Part shown: in pieces, positions 35,322-43,633 of the stretch | How positions within the stretch are numbered: the first letter of the stretch is position 1 | Layout: every line of letters begins with the position of its first letter | Assembly: GCF_900101395.1 (NCBI RefSeq) | Contig: NZ_FMZO01000002.1 | Coordinates: 599,201-663,200 of the forward strand | DNA: 64,000 nucleotides | From: Niabella drilacis | Lineage (GTDB): Bacteria > Bacteroidota > Bacteroidia > Chitinophagales > Chitinophagaceae | Reading direction: 5' to 3' | Translations under genes and position numbers: made by a program | Notes under the pieces: model-generated | Databases searched by the model: none | What the model was told of the DNA's origin: nothing | Seen by the model: only the letters and a program-made list of their open reading frames with translations

Positions 35322-36506
35322 ATGAATACTGAAACACATTTTCCTTCACCATCGATCCTCGATAATGACTTTTACAAATTTACCATGCAGTGTGCCGTTA
35401 TGCAGCTGTTCCCGGATGTAAAGGCAAAATATACCTTCATTAACCGGGGCGCACATGAATTTCCTGCCGGTTTTGGCGATGCGTTAAGGGTACAGGTAGA
35501 CCGGATGGCGACGCTGAAATTGACAACGGAAGAACACCGGTATCTGGAATTGAATTGCCCATACCTGAATGCGGCGTATCTCAACTTTTTGGCCGGTTAT
35601 GCATATGCTCCCTCCGAGGTGAGCATCCGGCAGGAGGGCACAGGGCTGGAGGTTACCGTGGAGGGATATTGGTTCCGCACCATTTTATGGGAAGTGCCTC
35701 TCTTATTCCTGGTCAGCGAATTGTATTACCGGCTCACACAACAGGAAAGGGATACCGATGACCAGGTAGTGAAAAGCACTATTGAAAAAACAGGGATCTA
35801 TAAAAAACTGGATGTGCCCGTAGCGGAGTTTGGTACCCGGCGCCGGCATTCCTATGAAGTGCAGCAACTGGTGGTGGACACGTTGACCCGGTATGGAGGG
35901 AGAAGCTTTGTGGGCACCAGTAATGTGCACCTGGCTATGCGCTCAAAGACGAAACCGATCGGTACCCATGCACACGAATGGTTTATGTTTCACGCGGCTA
36001 AATATGGGTTTACGATGGCCAATGCGCTAAGCCTGGAGCACTGGACGGATGTGTACCGCGGGGACCTGGGAGTGGCTTTGTCCGACACCTATACCAACGA
36101 TGTGTTCTTCGAACAGTTTGACAAGAAATTTGCAAAGCTTTTTGACGGGGTACGGCACGATAGCGGCGACCCCATCGCCTATGCGGAGAAAGTCATTGCG
36201 CATTATAAAAAACTGGGTATTAACCCGGCCTATAAGTTCATCATTTTTTCTGACGGACTCAATACCGAAAAGGTAGCCGAGATTACACAAGCTACCAAGG
36301 GAAAGATCGGTATTTCCTTTGGCATTGGTACCAACCTTACCAATGATGTAGGGCTGAAGCCAATGAACATTGTAATGAAACTAACAGCTGTTCAGTTCGA
36401 TGGCAGACGATGGGTGTCTACCGTAAAGCTTTCGGACGAAAAAGGCAAACATACAGGCGAGCCAGGTATGATCCGTCTCGCAAAAGAAGTTTTAGATATT
36501 GAGTAG
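35322..36506 (+). CDS. pncB: nicotinate phosphoribosyltransferase
   Basis: 394 residues. Motifs: ILDNDFYKFTMQ at the N-terminus, YTFINRG, EFGTRRRHSYEVQ, FVGTSNVHLA, 'GTHAHEWFMFHAAKYGF' with the His that is phosphorylated in the family, FDGVRHDSGDP and FIIFSDGLN. It makes nicotinate mononucleotide in the NAD salvage route. The conserved N-terminus fixes the start at 35322. Confidence 0.96.
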   Translation: MNTETHFPSPSILDNDFYKFTMQCAVMQLFPDVKAKYTFINRGAHEFPAGFGDALRVQVDRMATLKLTTEEHRYLELNCPYLNAAYLNFLAGYAYAPSEVSIRQEGTGLEVTVEGYWFRTILWEVPLLFLVSELYYRLTQQERDTDDQVVKSTIEKTGIYKKLDVPVAEFGTRRRHSYEVQQLVVDTLTRYGGRSFVGTSNVHLAMRSKTKPIGTHAHEWFMFHAAKYGFTMANALSLEHWTDVYRGDLGVALSDTYTNDVFFEQFDKKFAKLFDGVRHDSGDPIAYAEKVIAHYKKLGINPAYKFIIFSDGLNTEKVAEITQATKGKIGISFGIGTNLTNDVGLKPMNIVMKLTAVQFDGRRWVSTVKLSDEKGKHTGEPGMIRLAKEVLDIE

Positions 36507-36580
36507 CAGATATATATAAATTTAATTATATTAAATGTTTTATTTAGGCTTTTTGTAACAGAAAAATGCCGGGGTTGCTG

Positions 36581-36588
36581 TACCTTTG
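36581..36588 (+). promoter_or_regulatory. -7 box (TACCTTTG) upstream of the L,D-transpeptidase-like gene
   Basis: TACCTTTG matches TAnnTTTG; a TTTG lies 25 bases upstream, which is longer than ideal. It would give a leader of about 150 bases. Confidence 0.35.
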
Positions 36589-36742
36589 CGCTGATTTGTG
36601 AGAAAAATTCCGCCTGCCGGATATTGACTCTCCCAGAACATCCGGCAGTACCGGATTTGGATGTTGCATCCGCCATATGATTCTTTAAGGATCGTTTTAA
36701 ACCCGCACTTGGTTTTTTGAGAATTAAAAAAGAGATTTTTTA

Positions 36743-37486
36743 ATGATGAGGACTTTTATTGCAAAGAAGATAGTGCCGCTGGTACTTTTAATTGTTGCCG
36801 TGACAAATATTTCATGGCGTGCTCCAGCCGTAGCCCCGGTAAAGGAAGACCTGAATTTTTTAACGATGTACCGGATGTCTTTCGGATGGGGAACGAACAA
36901 ATCGGCATTGGTTTATGACAGCCTGCACCTGGATCTGAAGGGACTTTCTGAAAAAGCCTTTGCTTATGCCCTGGAAGGACTGGAGGAGCTGAAAGCAGAA
37001 GGCAAAGTAGTGAACGATTCTATTATTACCATCGTTGATTTTGATCAGCCCAGTGTGAACAAGCGGATGTATATACTTGATCTCAAAAACTACAGGCTTC
37101 TTTTTAATACCTGGGCGGCACATGGCAGGAGGTCAGGTACCTTAATGGCCACTTCGTTCAGCAATACCATGTCCTCGAATAAAAGCAGCCTGGGCTTTTA
37201 CCTTACCGATGAGCCTTATTATGGCGGCAACGGCTACTCCTTAAAATTAAAGGGACTGGAGCAGGGGCTGAACGATAAGGCCATGCAGCGTGCTATAGTG
37301 CTGCATGGCGCGCGCTATGTAAGCCAGTCGAGCATCGATGAGCTGGGGTACCTGGGCCGGAGTTTTGGATGCCCTGCCGTACCTGTTGAGCTCAACTTGC
37401 CGATCATTGAAACCATCAAAGAAGGGTCTGTCCTGTTTATTTATAGCAGTAGCTATCGTTCCCGGTTTGTTTATGACCTTGGCTGA
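36743..37486 (+). CDS. murein L,D-transpeptidase catalytic-domain protein (YkuD_2 type)
   Basis: 247 residues with an N-terminal export signal (about 8-25). The catalytic domain shows 'MYILDLKNYRLLFNTWAAHGRRSG', 'SSLGFYLTDEPYYGGNGYSLKLKG' (both cited as regions), His188 in VLHGARYV and Cys210 in GRSFGCPAVP, the His-Cys pair of L,D-transpeptidases. Family members cross-link peptidoglycan or act on wall stems in the periplasm. The 3' end overlaps the convergent SRPBCC gene by 16 bases. Confidence 0.9.
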   Translation: MMRTFIAKKIVPLVLLIVAVTNISWRAPAVAPVKEDLNFLTMYRMSFGWGTNKSALVYDSLHLDLKGLSEKAFAYALEGLEELKAEGKVVNDSIITIVDFDQPSVNKRMYILDLKNYRLLFNTWAAHGRRSGTLMATSFSNTMSSNKSSLGFYLTDEPYYGGNGYSLKLKGLEQGLNDKAMQRAIVLHGARYVSQSSIDELGYLGRSFGCPAVPVELNLPIIETIKEGSVLFIYSSSYRSRFVYDLG

Positions 37487-37941
37487 GGCAGGGGCTCCTC
37501 CCTGGAAGCGGGGTTCCCTTTGCCGCCGGTAATCAGGTTGCGTAGGCTGTTGGTAATATAGTCTGTCCACACGCTGGAGCAGGCACTGTAGCATTCCACA
37601 GCGGGGTGCAGGCCTTTGTGGGTGAAACGGAGCTTGGTTTGACCCTTCTCCTCCAGGATCTCAAAATCAATCCGGGTGTTGGTCCACTCAGCGGGATCCT
37701 GCACAAAGTTAAGCCGGCTGTCCGTGATCAGCCATACCACCTTTTTATAGGGGATCATTTCCGTAACCTGCTGCCGGGAATAGTGTACATCGCCAAAACG
37801 CACTTCAAATGCATCACCCTGTTGCAGGGTTTGCCCTTCAATGTTTTCCGTCCACCATCCCGCAACGTTATTTACTGCACGGAACACAACTTCCGGTGCC
37901 TGGTCCGTTATAATAGCAACGGAGAAATCAGGAGTATTCAT
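37471..37941 (-). CDS. SRPBCC (AHSA1-type) domain protein, copy 2
   Basis: 156 residues: a single START/AHSA1-like fold ('APEVVFRAVNNVAGWWTENIEG', 'KVVWLITDSRLNFVQDPAEW', 'KLRFTHKGLHP'). It is a clear paralogue of the next gene, with the same order of motifs and a shared CY-C...W-DYI segment. The ligand is unknown; such proteins bind hydrophobic small molecules or act as toxin-antitoxin-free stress factors. The C-terminal tail overlaps the transpeptidase gene end. Confidence 0.88.
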   Translation of the reverse strand: MNTPDFSVAIITDQAPEVVFRAVNNVAGWWTENIEGQTLQQGDAFEVRFGDVHYSRQQVTEMIPYKKVVWLITDSRLNFVQDPAEWTNTRIDFEILEEKGQTKLRFTHKGLHPAVECYSACSSVWTDYITNSLRNLITGGKGNPASREEPLPQPRS

Positions 37942-37978
37942 TTATTGACCGCTTTTGGTTTAAATAACAAACGGGAGC

Positions 37979-38473
37979 TCAGGATTCCTGTATATTCCAT
38001 TTTTTTAGCAGTTCCGAATTAAAACCGCCCTCCTTCGGATTGGGCTGTCCCTTACCGGTAGTGATCAGCTGGTACAGGCTGCTGCGGATATAGTTGGTCC
38101 ACGCATCCCGGCAAATATTGTAGCATTCATCTTGTGGTACCAACCCCTGGTGGGTAAAACGCAGCTCTGTTCCGCCGTCTTTTGCAGCTATCTCGAAAAT
38201 GATCCTCGTGTTTTTCCATTCTTCAGGATTCTGTATAAAATTGAATGAATTGTCCAATACCAACCAGACTACTTTTTTGCCGGGAATTACTTCGGTCAGT
38301 TTTAATTTACAGATATGAACATCCTTGTAGTGGTATAGGAATTCATCATTCAGCTGCGCTGTTGATCCCCGGACCTCTTCACTCCACCATCCGCGCACAT
38401 TGTTAACGGCGTTAAAAACCTGCCCGGGTGTTTCTGTTACCTGGATCGTTGTGGTAAAGTCATTGTGTTGCAT
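37979..38473 (-). CDS. SRPBCC (AHSA1-type) domain protein, copy 1
   Basis: 164 residues from ATG 38473 (MQHNDFTTTIQV); the frame extends to 38548, but that extra part is Lys/Arg-rich and unlike the paralogue. Motifs: 'TPGQVFNAVNNVRGWWSEEVRG', 'KVVWLVLDNSFNFIQNPEEW', 'ELRFTHQGLVPQDECYNIC'. The tandem pair is transcribed away from a GlxA/AraC regulator, which probably controls it. Confidence 0.88.
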   Translation of the reverse strand: MQHNDFTTTIQVTETPGQVFNAVNNVRGWWSEEVRGSTAQLNDEFLYHYKDVHICKLKLTEVIPGKKVVWLVLDNSFNFIQNPEEWKNTRIIFEIAAKDGGTELRFTHQGLVPQDECYNICRDAWTNYIRSSLYQLITTGKGQPNPKEGGFNSELLKKWNIQES

Positions 38474-38810
38474 TGTTTCTTTTTTGAGTTTAAGAATAGG
38501 GCTTTCTGCAGGCCCGGACCTGTTCTTTTTTTCCCGGGTCTTGAACATAACGCAAAGCTATTGTCTTAATGGCTTATCTCAGGTGTGTGAAATAGACTTT
38601 AACCAGGGGGGATTTGGACAGGATCATTGAGTATCTTTGTATGCGGCTGTTTAAAAATGACCCTGGCACTTTGTATATAGGTTCAGGCACCCTAAGATCC
38701 GGCTGATTTTCGTGTAAACGTTCTTAATAATGGCGGGGATATACGCGGAAAAAAACAGGTTGGGCTATGATTTTTAAACAGCTGATCCGCTCATAACGGG
38801 CAAACAAAAA
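38474..38810. promoter_or_regulatory. divergent promoter region of SRPBCC pair and GlxA regulator
   Basis: The minus strand has TAGCTTTG at 38553-38560, directed to the SRPBCC genes. The plus strand has TATCTTTG at 38632-38639, directed to the regulator, with a TTTG 15 bases further upstream. A leader of about 165 bases would precede the regulator. No gene is seen in this spacer. Confidence 0.45.
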
Positions 38811-39800
38811 ATGATGCCAATGAAACATGTAACCATCGTAGTACCGGATTGCAGGGTCAATGTAAATACCATTGGCGGGGCTTATGATATATTGTGCCGG
38901 GCCAACGAGTACTGGAAGCAAGCCGGGCATCCGTCGTTATTAACTATTGAAATTGCCGGCTTTGTGCCTGAAGTAAGGTCACATAACGGTTACCTGTCCA
39001 TCCGGCCGGCAGATATCCGGACGATCCGGCATACCGATCTGGTCCTGATCCCCGCCGTACTGGGCGGATATGAAGAAGCAGTGCAACAAAATCAGGAGCT
39101 GCTGGACTGGATCCGGCTGCAATACAAGTGCGGGGCAGAAGTGGCCAGCATGTGTTCCGGAGGGTTCCTGCTGGCGGCAACAGGACTGCTGCAAAACAGG
39201 GCCTGCTCCATCCACTGGAATAAAACGGAGGAGTTTGAGCGGATGTTTCCCGGCATAACTATTGCCACCGGTAAGATCATAACCCACGAAAACGGCATCT
39301 ACACCAATGGCGGGGCTTACTCCTTCCTGAACCTGGTGCTTTACCTGGTAGAAATATTGTTTGACCGTTCTGTTGCTATCTTTTGCTCAAAGGTATTCCA
39401 GATCGATGTGGAGCGGATCACCCAATCCCCGTTTACCATCTTCCAGGTTCAGAAAGAGCATGATGATGAACTGATCCGGGATGCACAAACGTATATTGAA
39501 GAGCACCTTGATACCCGCATCTCTTTTGAAAAACTGGCGGTGCACCTGGCTGTCAGCCGGCGCAATTTTGACCGGCGCTTTATCAGGGCCACCGGCAACA
39601 CACCGGTGGAATACCTGCAGCGTGTAAAGATCGAAGCGGCAAAAAAAGAACTGGAGCGGGGGCGCAAAACCATTTTTGAAGTGATGATGGATGTGGGGTA
39701 TACCGATGATAAAACGTTCCGGGATGTATTCCGGAAGATAACCGGCCTGTCGCCGGCAGATTACCGCAACCGGTACAATAAAGAACGGATCAGCGTCTGA
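38811..39800 (+). CDS. GlxA family regulator (DJ-1/PfpI domain plus AraC HTH)
   Basis: 329 residues; MKHVTIVVPD at 38820 may be the true start. The N-terminal DJ-1/PfpI amidotransferase-like domain (about 4-185) has the elbow Cys in VASMCSGGFLLA. The C-terminal AraC domain (about 225-325) has two helix-turn-helix units (FEKLAVHLAVSRRNFDRRF and FEVMMDVGYTDDKTFRDVF). Its divergent position points to the two SRPBCC genes as targets. Confidence 0.93.
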   Translation: MMPMKHVTIVVPDCRVNVNTIGGAYDILCRANEYWKQAGHPSLLTIEIAGFVPEVRSHNGYLSIRPADIRTIRHTDLVLIPAVLGGYEEAVQQNQELLDWIRLQYKCGAEVASMCSGGFLLAATGLLQNRACSIHWNKTEEFERMFPGITIATGKIITHENGIYTNGGAYSFLNLVLYLVEILFDRSVAIFCSKVFQIDVERITQSPFTIFQVQKEHDDELIRDAQTYIEEHLDTRISFEKLAVHLAVSRRNFDRRFIRATGNTPVEYLQRVKIEAAKKELERGRKTIFEVMMDVGYTDDKTFRDVFRKITGLSPADYRNRYNKERISV

Positions 39801-39879
39801 TGCAGAGCGGGATGAGGAGACCAGGGATGGATTTTGAGATGCAGACAGCCGGTACAGGCATGCGTTGCTGTACGATCTT

Positions 39880-39960
39880 ATTTTTAAGAGTATTTTTTTA
39901 AAAATAATTATTAACTTGAGCTTCTTTTAAAAATATTTATTTTAATACCTGCCGCCGGCG
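39880..39960. promoter_or_regulatory. AT-rich operator-like region before the GMC operon
   Basis: Two AT palindromic blocks: AATAATTATT (39903-39912) within TTTTTTTAAAAATAATTATTAA-like sequence, and AAATATTTATTT near 39930. They resemble the AT-rich inverted repeats at 47938-47965 and 49600-49619 near the ROK genes. A shared ROK regulator is inference only. Confidence 0.35.
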
Positions 39961-39994
39961 GGTTGCTTTGCCGGTAAATATTAAAACGATTGTA

Positions 39995-41698
39995 ATGAGT
40001 GATCAGCATCCGGAACATGTTTTTGATGCCATAGTAGTAGGTTCGGGGATCAGCGGCGGATGGGCCGCAAAAGAGCTATGTGATAAAGGGCTGAAGACAC
40101 TGGTGCTGGACCGGGGAAAAGAGGTAAAACATATAAAGGATTATCCAACTGCCATGAAGGCTCCCTGGGAGTTTCCGCACAGGGGAAGGCTTCCTTTAAA
40201 AGTACTGGAAGAAAATCCGATCGCCGCTAAATGTTATGCATATGATGAAACTGCCGCCCATTTTTTTCTAAAAGATAAGGACCAGCCTTATATCCAGGAA
40301 AAACCGTTTGACTGGATCCGTCCGGACCAGGTAGGAGGCAAATCGCTGATGTGGGGGAGGCAAACACAACGCTGGAGCCGCTATGATTTTGAAGGCCCTG
40401 CAAGGGATGGCTTTGCCGTGGAGTGGCCGTTCACCTATGAGGAACTGGCGCCCTGGTACAGTTATGTGGAGTTGTTCGCCGGTATCAGCGGCAACAGGGA
40501 TGGACTGGACACACTGCCGGATGGCGAGTTCCTGCCACCCTGGGAAATGAACCGGGCGGAACAGGCAATGCGTGTAAAAATTGAGGCCCGGCACCGCGAC
40601 CGGAATGTGATCATTGGCCGTTGTGCGCATCTTACAGAAATAAGGCAGGTGCATAGGGATCAGGGACGCATGTTATGCCAGGCCCGGCACCTGTGCCAGC
40701 GGGGCTGTCCCTTTGGTGGTTACTTCAGCTCCAATGCCTCCACGCTTCCCTGGGCTGCAAAAACGGGTAATCTTACATTAAGGCCGGACTCCATTGTTCA
40801 TTCGGTTATCTATGATGATGTAAAAGGAAAGGCCACGGGCGTGAATGTTATTGATGCACATACAAAGAAAATGACGGCGTACTATGCAAAGATCATTTTT
40901 ATAAACGCGTCTACTTTAAGCACGAACCAGGTCCTTTTAAACTCCGTATCCAGGCGCTTTCCCAATGGATTGGGCAATGACAACGGGTTGCTGGGAAAAT
41001 ATATTGCCTTTCAAAACTACCGGGGGCGGCTGTCTGCATCGCTGGAGGGAATGGAAGACCGTTACTATTCCGGCAAAAGACCCTGTGCGGTTATGATGCC
41101 GAATTTCCGGAATGTGCACCGGCAGGAAAAAGATTTTCAGAGAGGGTATATGGTTTTCTTCAGCACCGGGCGGGCCGGGTGGGGGCATGCCGTTCCGGGA
41201 GAACAGGCCGGTCCTCAGTTTAAAACGGCCATAGCTGATCCCGGCGACTGGGGTGTATACATGATGATGCAGGGGGAAACCATCCCCAGGGAAGCCAATC
41301 ATGTTCGGCTCAGCAAGGACCATACGGATCCCTGGGGTATACCGCAGCTGATCACTTCGGTGGATTATGATGAAAATGATGAGCGGCTGTTAAAGGATTT
41401 TTTGGACACCGGGGCGGAAATGCTGGAAACCTGCGGTGCAAAGAACATAGCGGTAACAGATACGAAACAGGCCCCCGGGCTGGACATTCACGAGGTTGGA
41501 GGAGTGCGGATGGGCAAAGATCCTGCAACCTCTTTGCTGAATAAATGGAACCAGCTGCATCATTGTCCGAACGTATTGGTAACAGATGGTTCCTGCATGG
41601 TTTCCACCAGTACCCAAAATCCTTCTTTAACCTTTATGGCTATTACGGCAAGGGCCGCCAATCATGTAATAGAAGAACTGAAAAAAGGGAACCTTTAA
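39995..41698 (+). CDS. GMC-family FAD oxidoreductase (sugar dehydrogenase large subunit type)
   Basis: 567 residues from ATG 39995; an upstream TTG at 39968 is less likely. FAD-binding GSGISGGWAAKEL (16-28), 'RPDQVGGKSLMWGRQTQRWS', a Cys-rich 'LCQRGCPFGGYFSS' segment, and the C-terminal GMC signature HEVGGVRMG and NPSLTFMAITARAA with the catalytic His and Asn. It has no signal peptide. With the Tat-type small subunit next door it resembles the LacA/LacC or gluconate-2-dehydrogenase arrangement, where the large subunit is exported with its partner and oxidises sugars at C3 or C2. Confidence 0.9.
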   Translation: MSDQHPEHVFDAIVVGSGISGGWAAKELCDKGLKTLVLDRGKEVKHIKDYPTAMKAPWEFPHRGRLPLKVLEENPIAAKCYAYDETAAHFFLKDKDQPYIQEKPFDWIRPDQVGGKSLMWGRQTQRWSRYDFEGPARDGFAVEWPFTYEELAPWYSYVELFAGISGNRDGLDTLPDGEFLPPWEMNRAEQAMRVKIEARHRDRNVIIGRCAHLTEIRQVHRDQGRMLCQARHLCQRGCPFGGYFSSNASTLPWAAKTGNLTLRPDSIVHSVIYDDVKGKATGVNVIDAHTKKMTAYYAKIIFINASTLSTNQVLLNSVSRRFPNGLGNDNGLLGKYIAFQNYRGRLSASLEGMEDRYYSGKRPCAVMMPNFRNVHRQEKDFQRGYMVFFSTGRAGWGHAVPGEQAGPQFKTAIADPGDWGVYMMMQGETIPREANHVRLSKDHTDPWGIPQLITSVDYDENDERLLKDFLDTGAEMLETCGAKNIAVTDTKQAPGLDIHEVGGVRMGKDPATSLLNKWNQLHHCPNVLVTDGSCMVSTSTQNPSLTFMAITARAANHVIEELKKGNL

Positions 41699-41712
41699 AA
41701 TTACAGATACGA

Positions 41713-42276
41713 ATGCACAGGAGAAGAGCTATTTCGTTATTGGGCTTGCTGGCAGGAGGTACGGCCCTTGAGTTTTCCGGAGTGCTCGCCGGCTGCAATG
41801 AACCGGAGCGGGCCACGGGCATTTTAACGAAAGAGGATATACAGCTGCTGGACCAGGTTGGGGAAGCGCTGCTGCCTGCAACACCGGGTGTTCCCGGTGC
41901 AGCGGCTGCCCGGGTGGGCGATTATATCCAGGCGATCGTAACCGACTGTTTTCATAAGCAGGACCAGGTCTTTTTCCTAAAGGGTATGACGCAGCTCCGG
42001 GAAGCGATCCTTCAAAAAACGGGCGGAACGTTTGATAAGCTTCAGAACGACGAAAGAAAGGCCGTTGTTTTATTCCTGGATGAGCAGGCCGGAACCTATA
42101 AACCTGCTAAACCGGGAGATGCGCCACAGCATTATTATGCAGTCATGAAGGGGCTGATCATTACCGGGTATTTTACATCGGAAGCGGGTACTACAAAAGC
42201 ATTGCGGTATGAGGCAGTACCGGGTAAGTTCAGGGGCGATATCCCCTTCAAACCGGGCGATAAAGCGTTCGCCTGA
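41713..42276 (+). CDS. gluconate 2-dehydrogenase subunit 3 family protein
   Basis: 187 residues from ATG 41713. The N-terminus has arginines at 3-5 and a hydrophobic stretch ending in LAGC (Cys28), so it looks like a Tat signal with a lipobox. The rest matches the small subunit family ('TKEDIQLLDQVGEALLPATPG', 'VVLFLDEQAGTYKP', 'HYYAVMKGLIITGYFTSEAG'). It lies 14 bases after the GMC gene. A cytochrome c subunit, found in some relatives, is missing here. Confidence 0.9.
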   Translation: MHRRRAISLLGLLAGGTALEFSGVLAGCNEPERATGILTKEDIQLLDQVGEALLPATPGVPGAAAARVGDYIQAIVTDCFHKQDQVFFLKGMTQLREAILQKTGGTFDKLQNDERKAVVLFLDEQAGTYKPAKPGDAPQHYYAVMKGLIITGYFTSEAGTTKALRYEAVPGKFRGDIPFKPGDKAFA

Positions 42277-42331
42277 GAACAGGATATCCCGCGGAAAGCA
42301 TAAACTTTATTCAGGAACAAAAACGATCAAT

Positions 42332-43387
42332 ATGGAACATACAGGTAGCCGGCGCGCTTTTATAAAACAGGCCACATTGGCCGGGGCCGGGATGGCATTA
42401 GGTTTAAAAGGATATACATTAACGCCGCAGCGGATACAGCGCGAAGCCCCCGCGGGAAAAAGGATCGGCGTTATAGGTCTCGATACCGAGCACGGGCCGG
42501 CATTTGCCCGTTTGCTAAATGCTGCCGATGCGCCGGCGGAGCTGGGCGGATTTAAGATCGTGGCGGCTACTCCAAGAGGGAGCAAGGATATTCGGTCCAG
42601 TACAGATATGATCCCCCGCAATACGGAAGCTATAAAAGCCCAGGGGGTGGTTATTGTAGACTCGATAAAGGAATTATTGCCCCTGGTTGACCTGGTCATG
42701 CTGGAAACCAACGACGGACGCCTGCACCTGGAGCAGGCATTGCCCGTTTTCAGGGCCGGGAAAACCATGTTTATCGACAAACCGATCGCTGCTTCTTTAA
42801 AGGACACGCTTTCCATTTACCGTGCAGCGGAGAAATACAGGGTACCCATTTTTTCTTCATCAACGCTTCGTTATATACCCTCTGTACAGGAAGTAGCGGC
42901 GGGGAAGATCGGGACAGTGATCGGGGCAGATGTTTTTTCCCCGACGCCTGTGGAGCCCACGCACCCGGACCTTTTCTGGTATGGGGTGCATGGCGTGGAA
43001 ATGTTGTATACGATGCTAGGCGCCGGCTGCAGGGAGGTTACAAGAACGTATACGCCTTTATCGGATATGGTGGTCGGTGTCTGGGACGATCAGCAGATCG
43101 GAACGCTAAGAGGGCTGCGCAATAACTCCTGGAGTTTTGGCGGCTATGCATACGGCGAAAAAGGTCAGCGCGCTGCATTAGGCGATTTTACCGGTTATGC
43201 CCCGCTGGTACCGGCTATTATCGATTTTTTTAAAACCGGTAAATCACCGGTGCCGGAAGAACAAACGATAGGGGCCATTGCCTTTATGGAAGCTGCCGAG
43301 ATCAGCAAGCAGAAAAATGGCGCGTCGATTCGGATCAGTAGCGTAATGGAATTGGCAGAGAAAGCAAGCCGGAAACAATCGGTTTGA
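42332..43387 (+). CDS. Gfo/Idh/MocA family oxidoreductase with Tat signal
   Basis: 351 residues from ATG 42332. Twin-arginine signal GSRRAFIKQATLAGAGMALGL. The nucleotide-binding loop reads GVIGLDTEHGPAF rather than the usual GxGxxG. The 'FIDKPIAASLKD' stretch corresponds to the EKP motif, and 'HPDLFWYGVHGVEMLYTMLGAG' is the typical active-site helix. Predicted periplasmic. With the GMC dehydrogenase it may process keto-sugars; the substrate is unknown. A longer frame from 42209 overlaps the previous gene and is not favoured. Confidence 0.88.
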   Translation: MEHTGSRRAFIKQATLAGAGMALGLKGYTLTPQRIQREAPAGKRIGVIGLDTEHGPAFARLLNAADAPAELGGFKIVAATPRGSKDIRSSTDMIPRNTEAIKAQGVVIVDSIKELLPLVDLVMLETNDGRLHLEQALPVFRAGKTMFIDKPIAASLKDTLSIYRAAEKYRVPIFSSSTLRYIPSVQEVAAGKIGTVIGADVFSPTPVEPTHPDLFWYGVHGVEMLYTMLGAGCREVTRTYTPLSDMVVGVWDDQQIGTLRGLRNNSWSFGGYAYGEKGQRAALGDFTGYAPLVPAIIDFFKTGKSPVPEEQTIGAIAFMEAAEISKQKNGASIRISSVMELAEKASRKQSV

Positions 43388-43406
43388 TGGGGAGAGGGCG
43401 TTTCAG

Positions 43407-43549
43407 GGTTTGAGGTTTAAAGTTTGAGGTTTGATCCGTGTTTCGATGCTCAGGGACCCGTCTTTTGTTCCGAACCTTCGGAAGAGGTTTGACGTTTAGG
43501 GTGTGGTTGATGTTCTATCGACCATTGGCTATCGACTATCGACACTGAT
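43407..43549. repeat. heptad tracts in the spacer after the GMC operon
   Basis: 43407-43434: GGTTTGA, GGTTTAA, AGTTTGA, GGTTTGA, then TCCGTG. 43486-43499: GGTTTGA, CGTTTAG. 43515-43549: CTATCGA, CCATTGG, CTATCGA, CTATCGA, CACTGAT. All are in 7-base register. This convergent spacer (43388-43633) has no gene. Confidence 0.88.
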
Positions 43550-43633
43550 CAGATCTAATCTTATCCTTACTCTTGAATTCTCATTGTCATACTTTCACAT
43601 TCCCGTATCTCTACATTTTCAAATTTCCCGGGT

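Noticed and set aside
37606..38022. 138-codon plus-strand frame opposite the SRPBCC genes
   Set aside because: Antisense shadow with no family resemblance; the minus strand carries two clear paralogues.
43407..43549. Short repeats considered as a CRISPR array
   Set aside because: Units are 7 bases long and degenerate, without spacers or cas genes.
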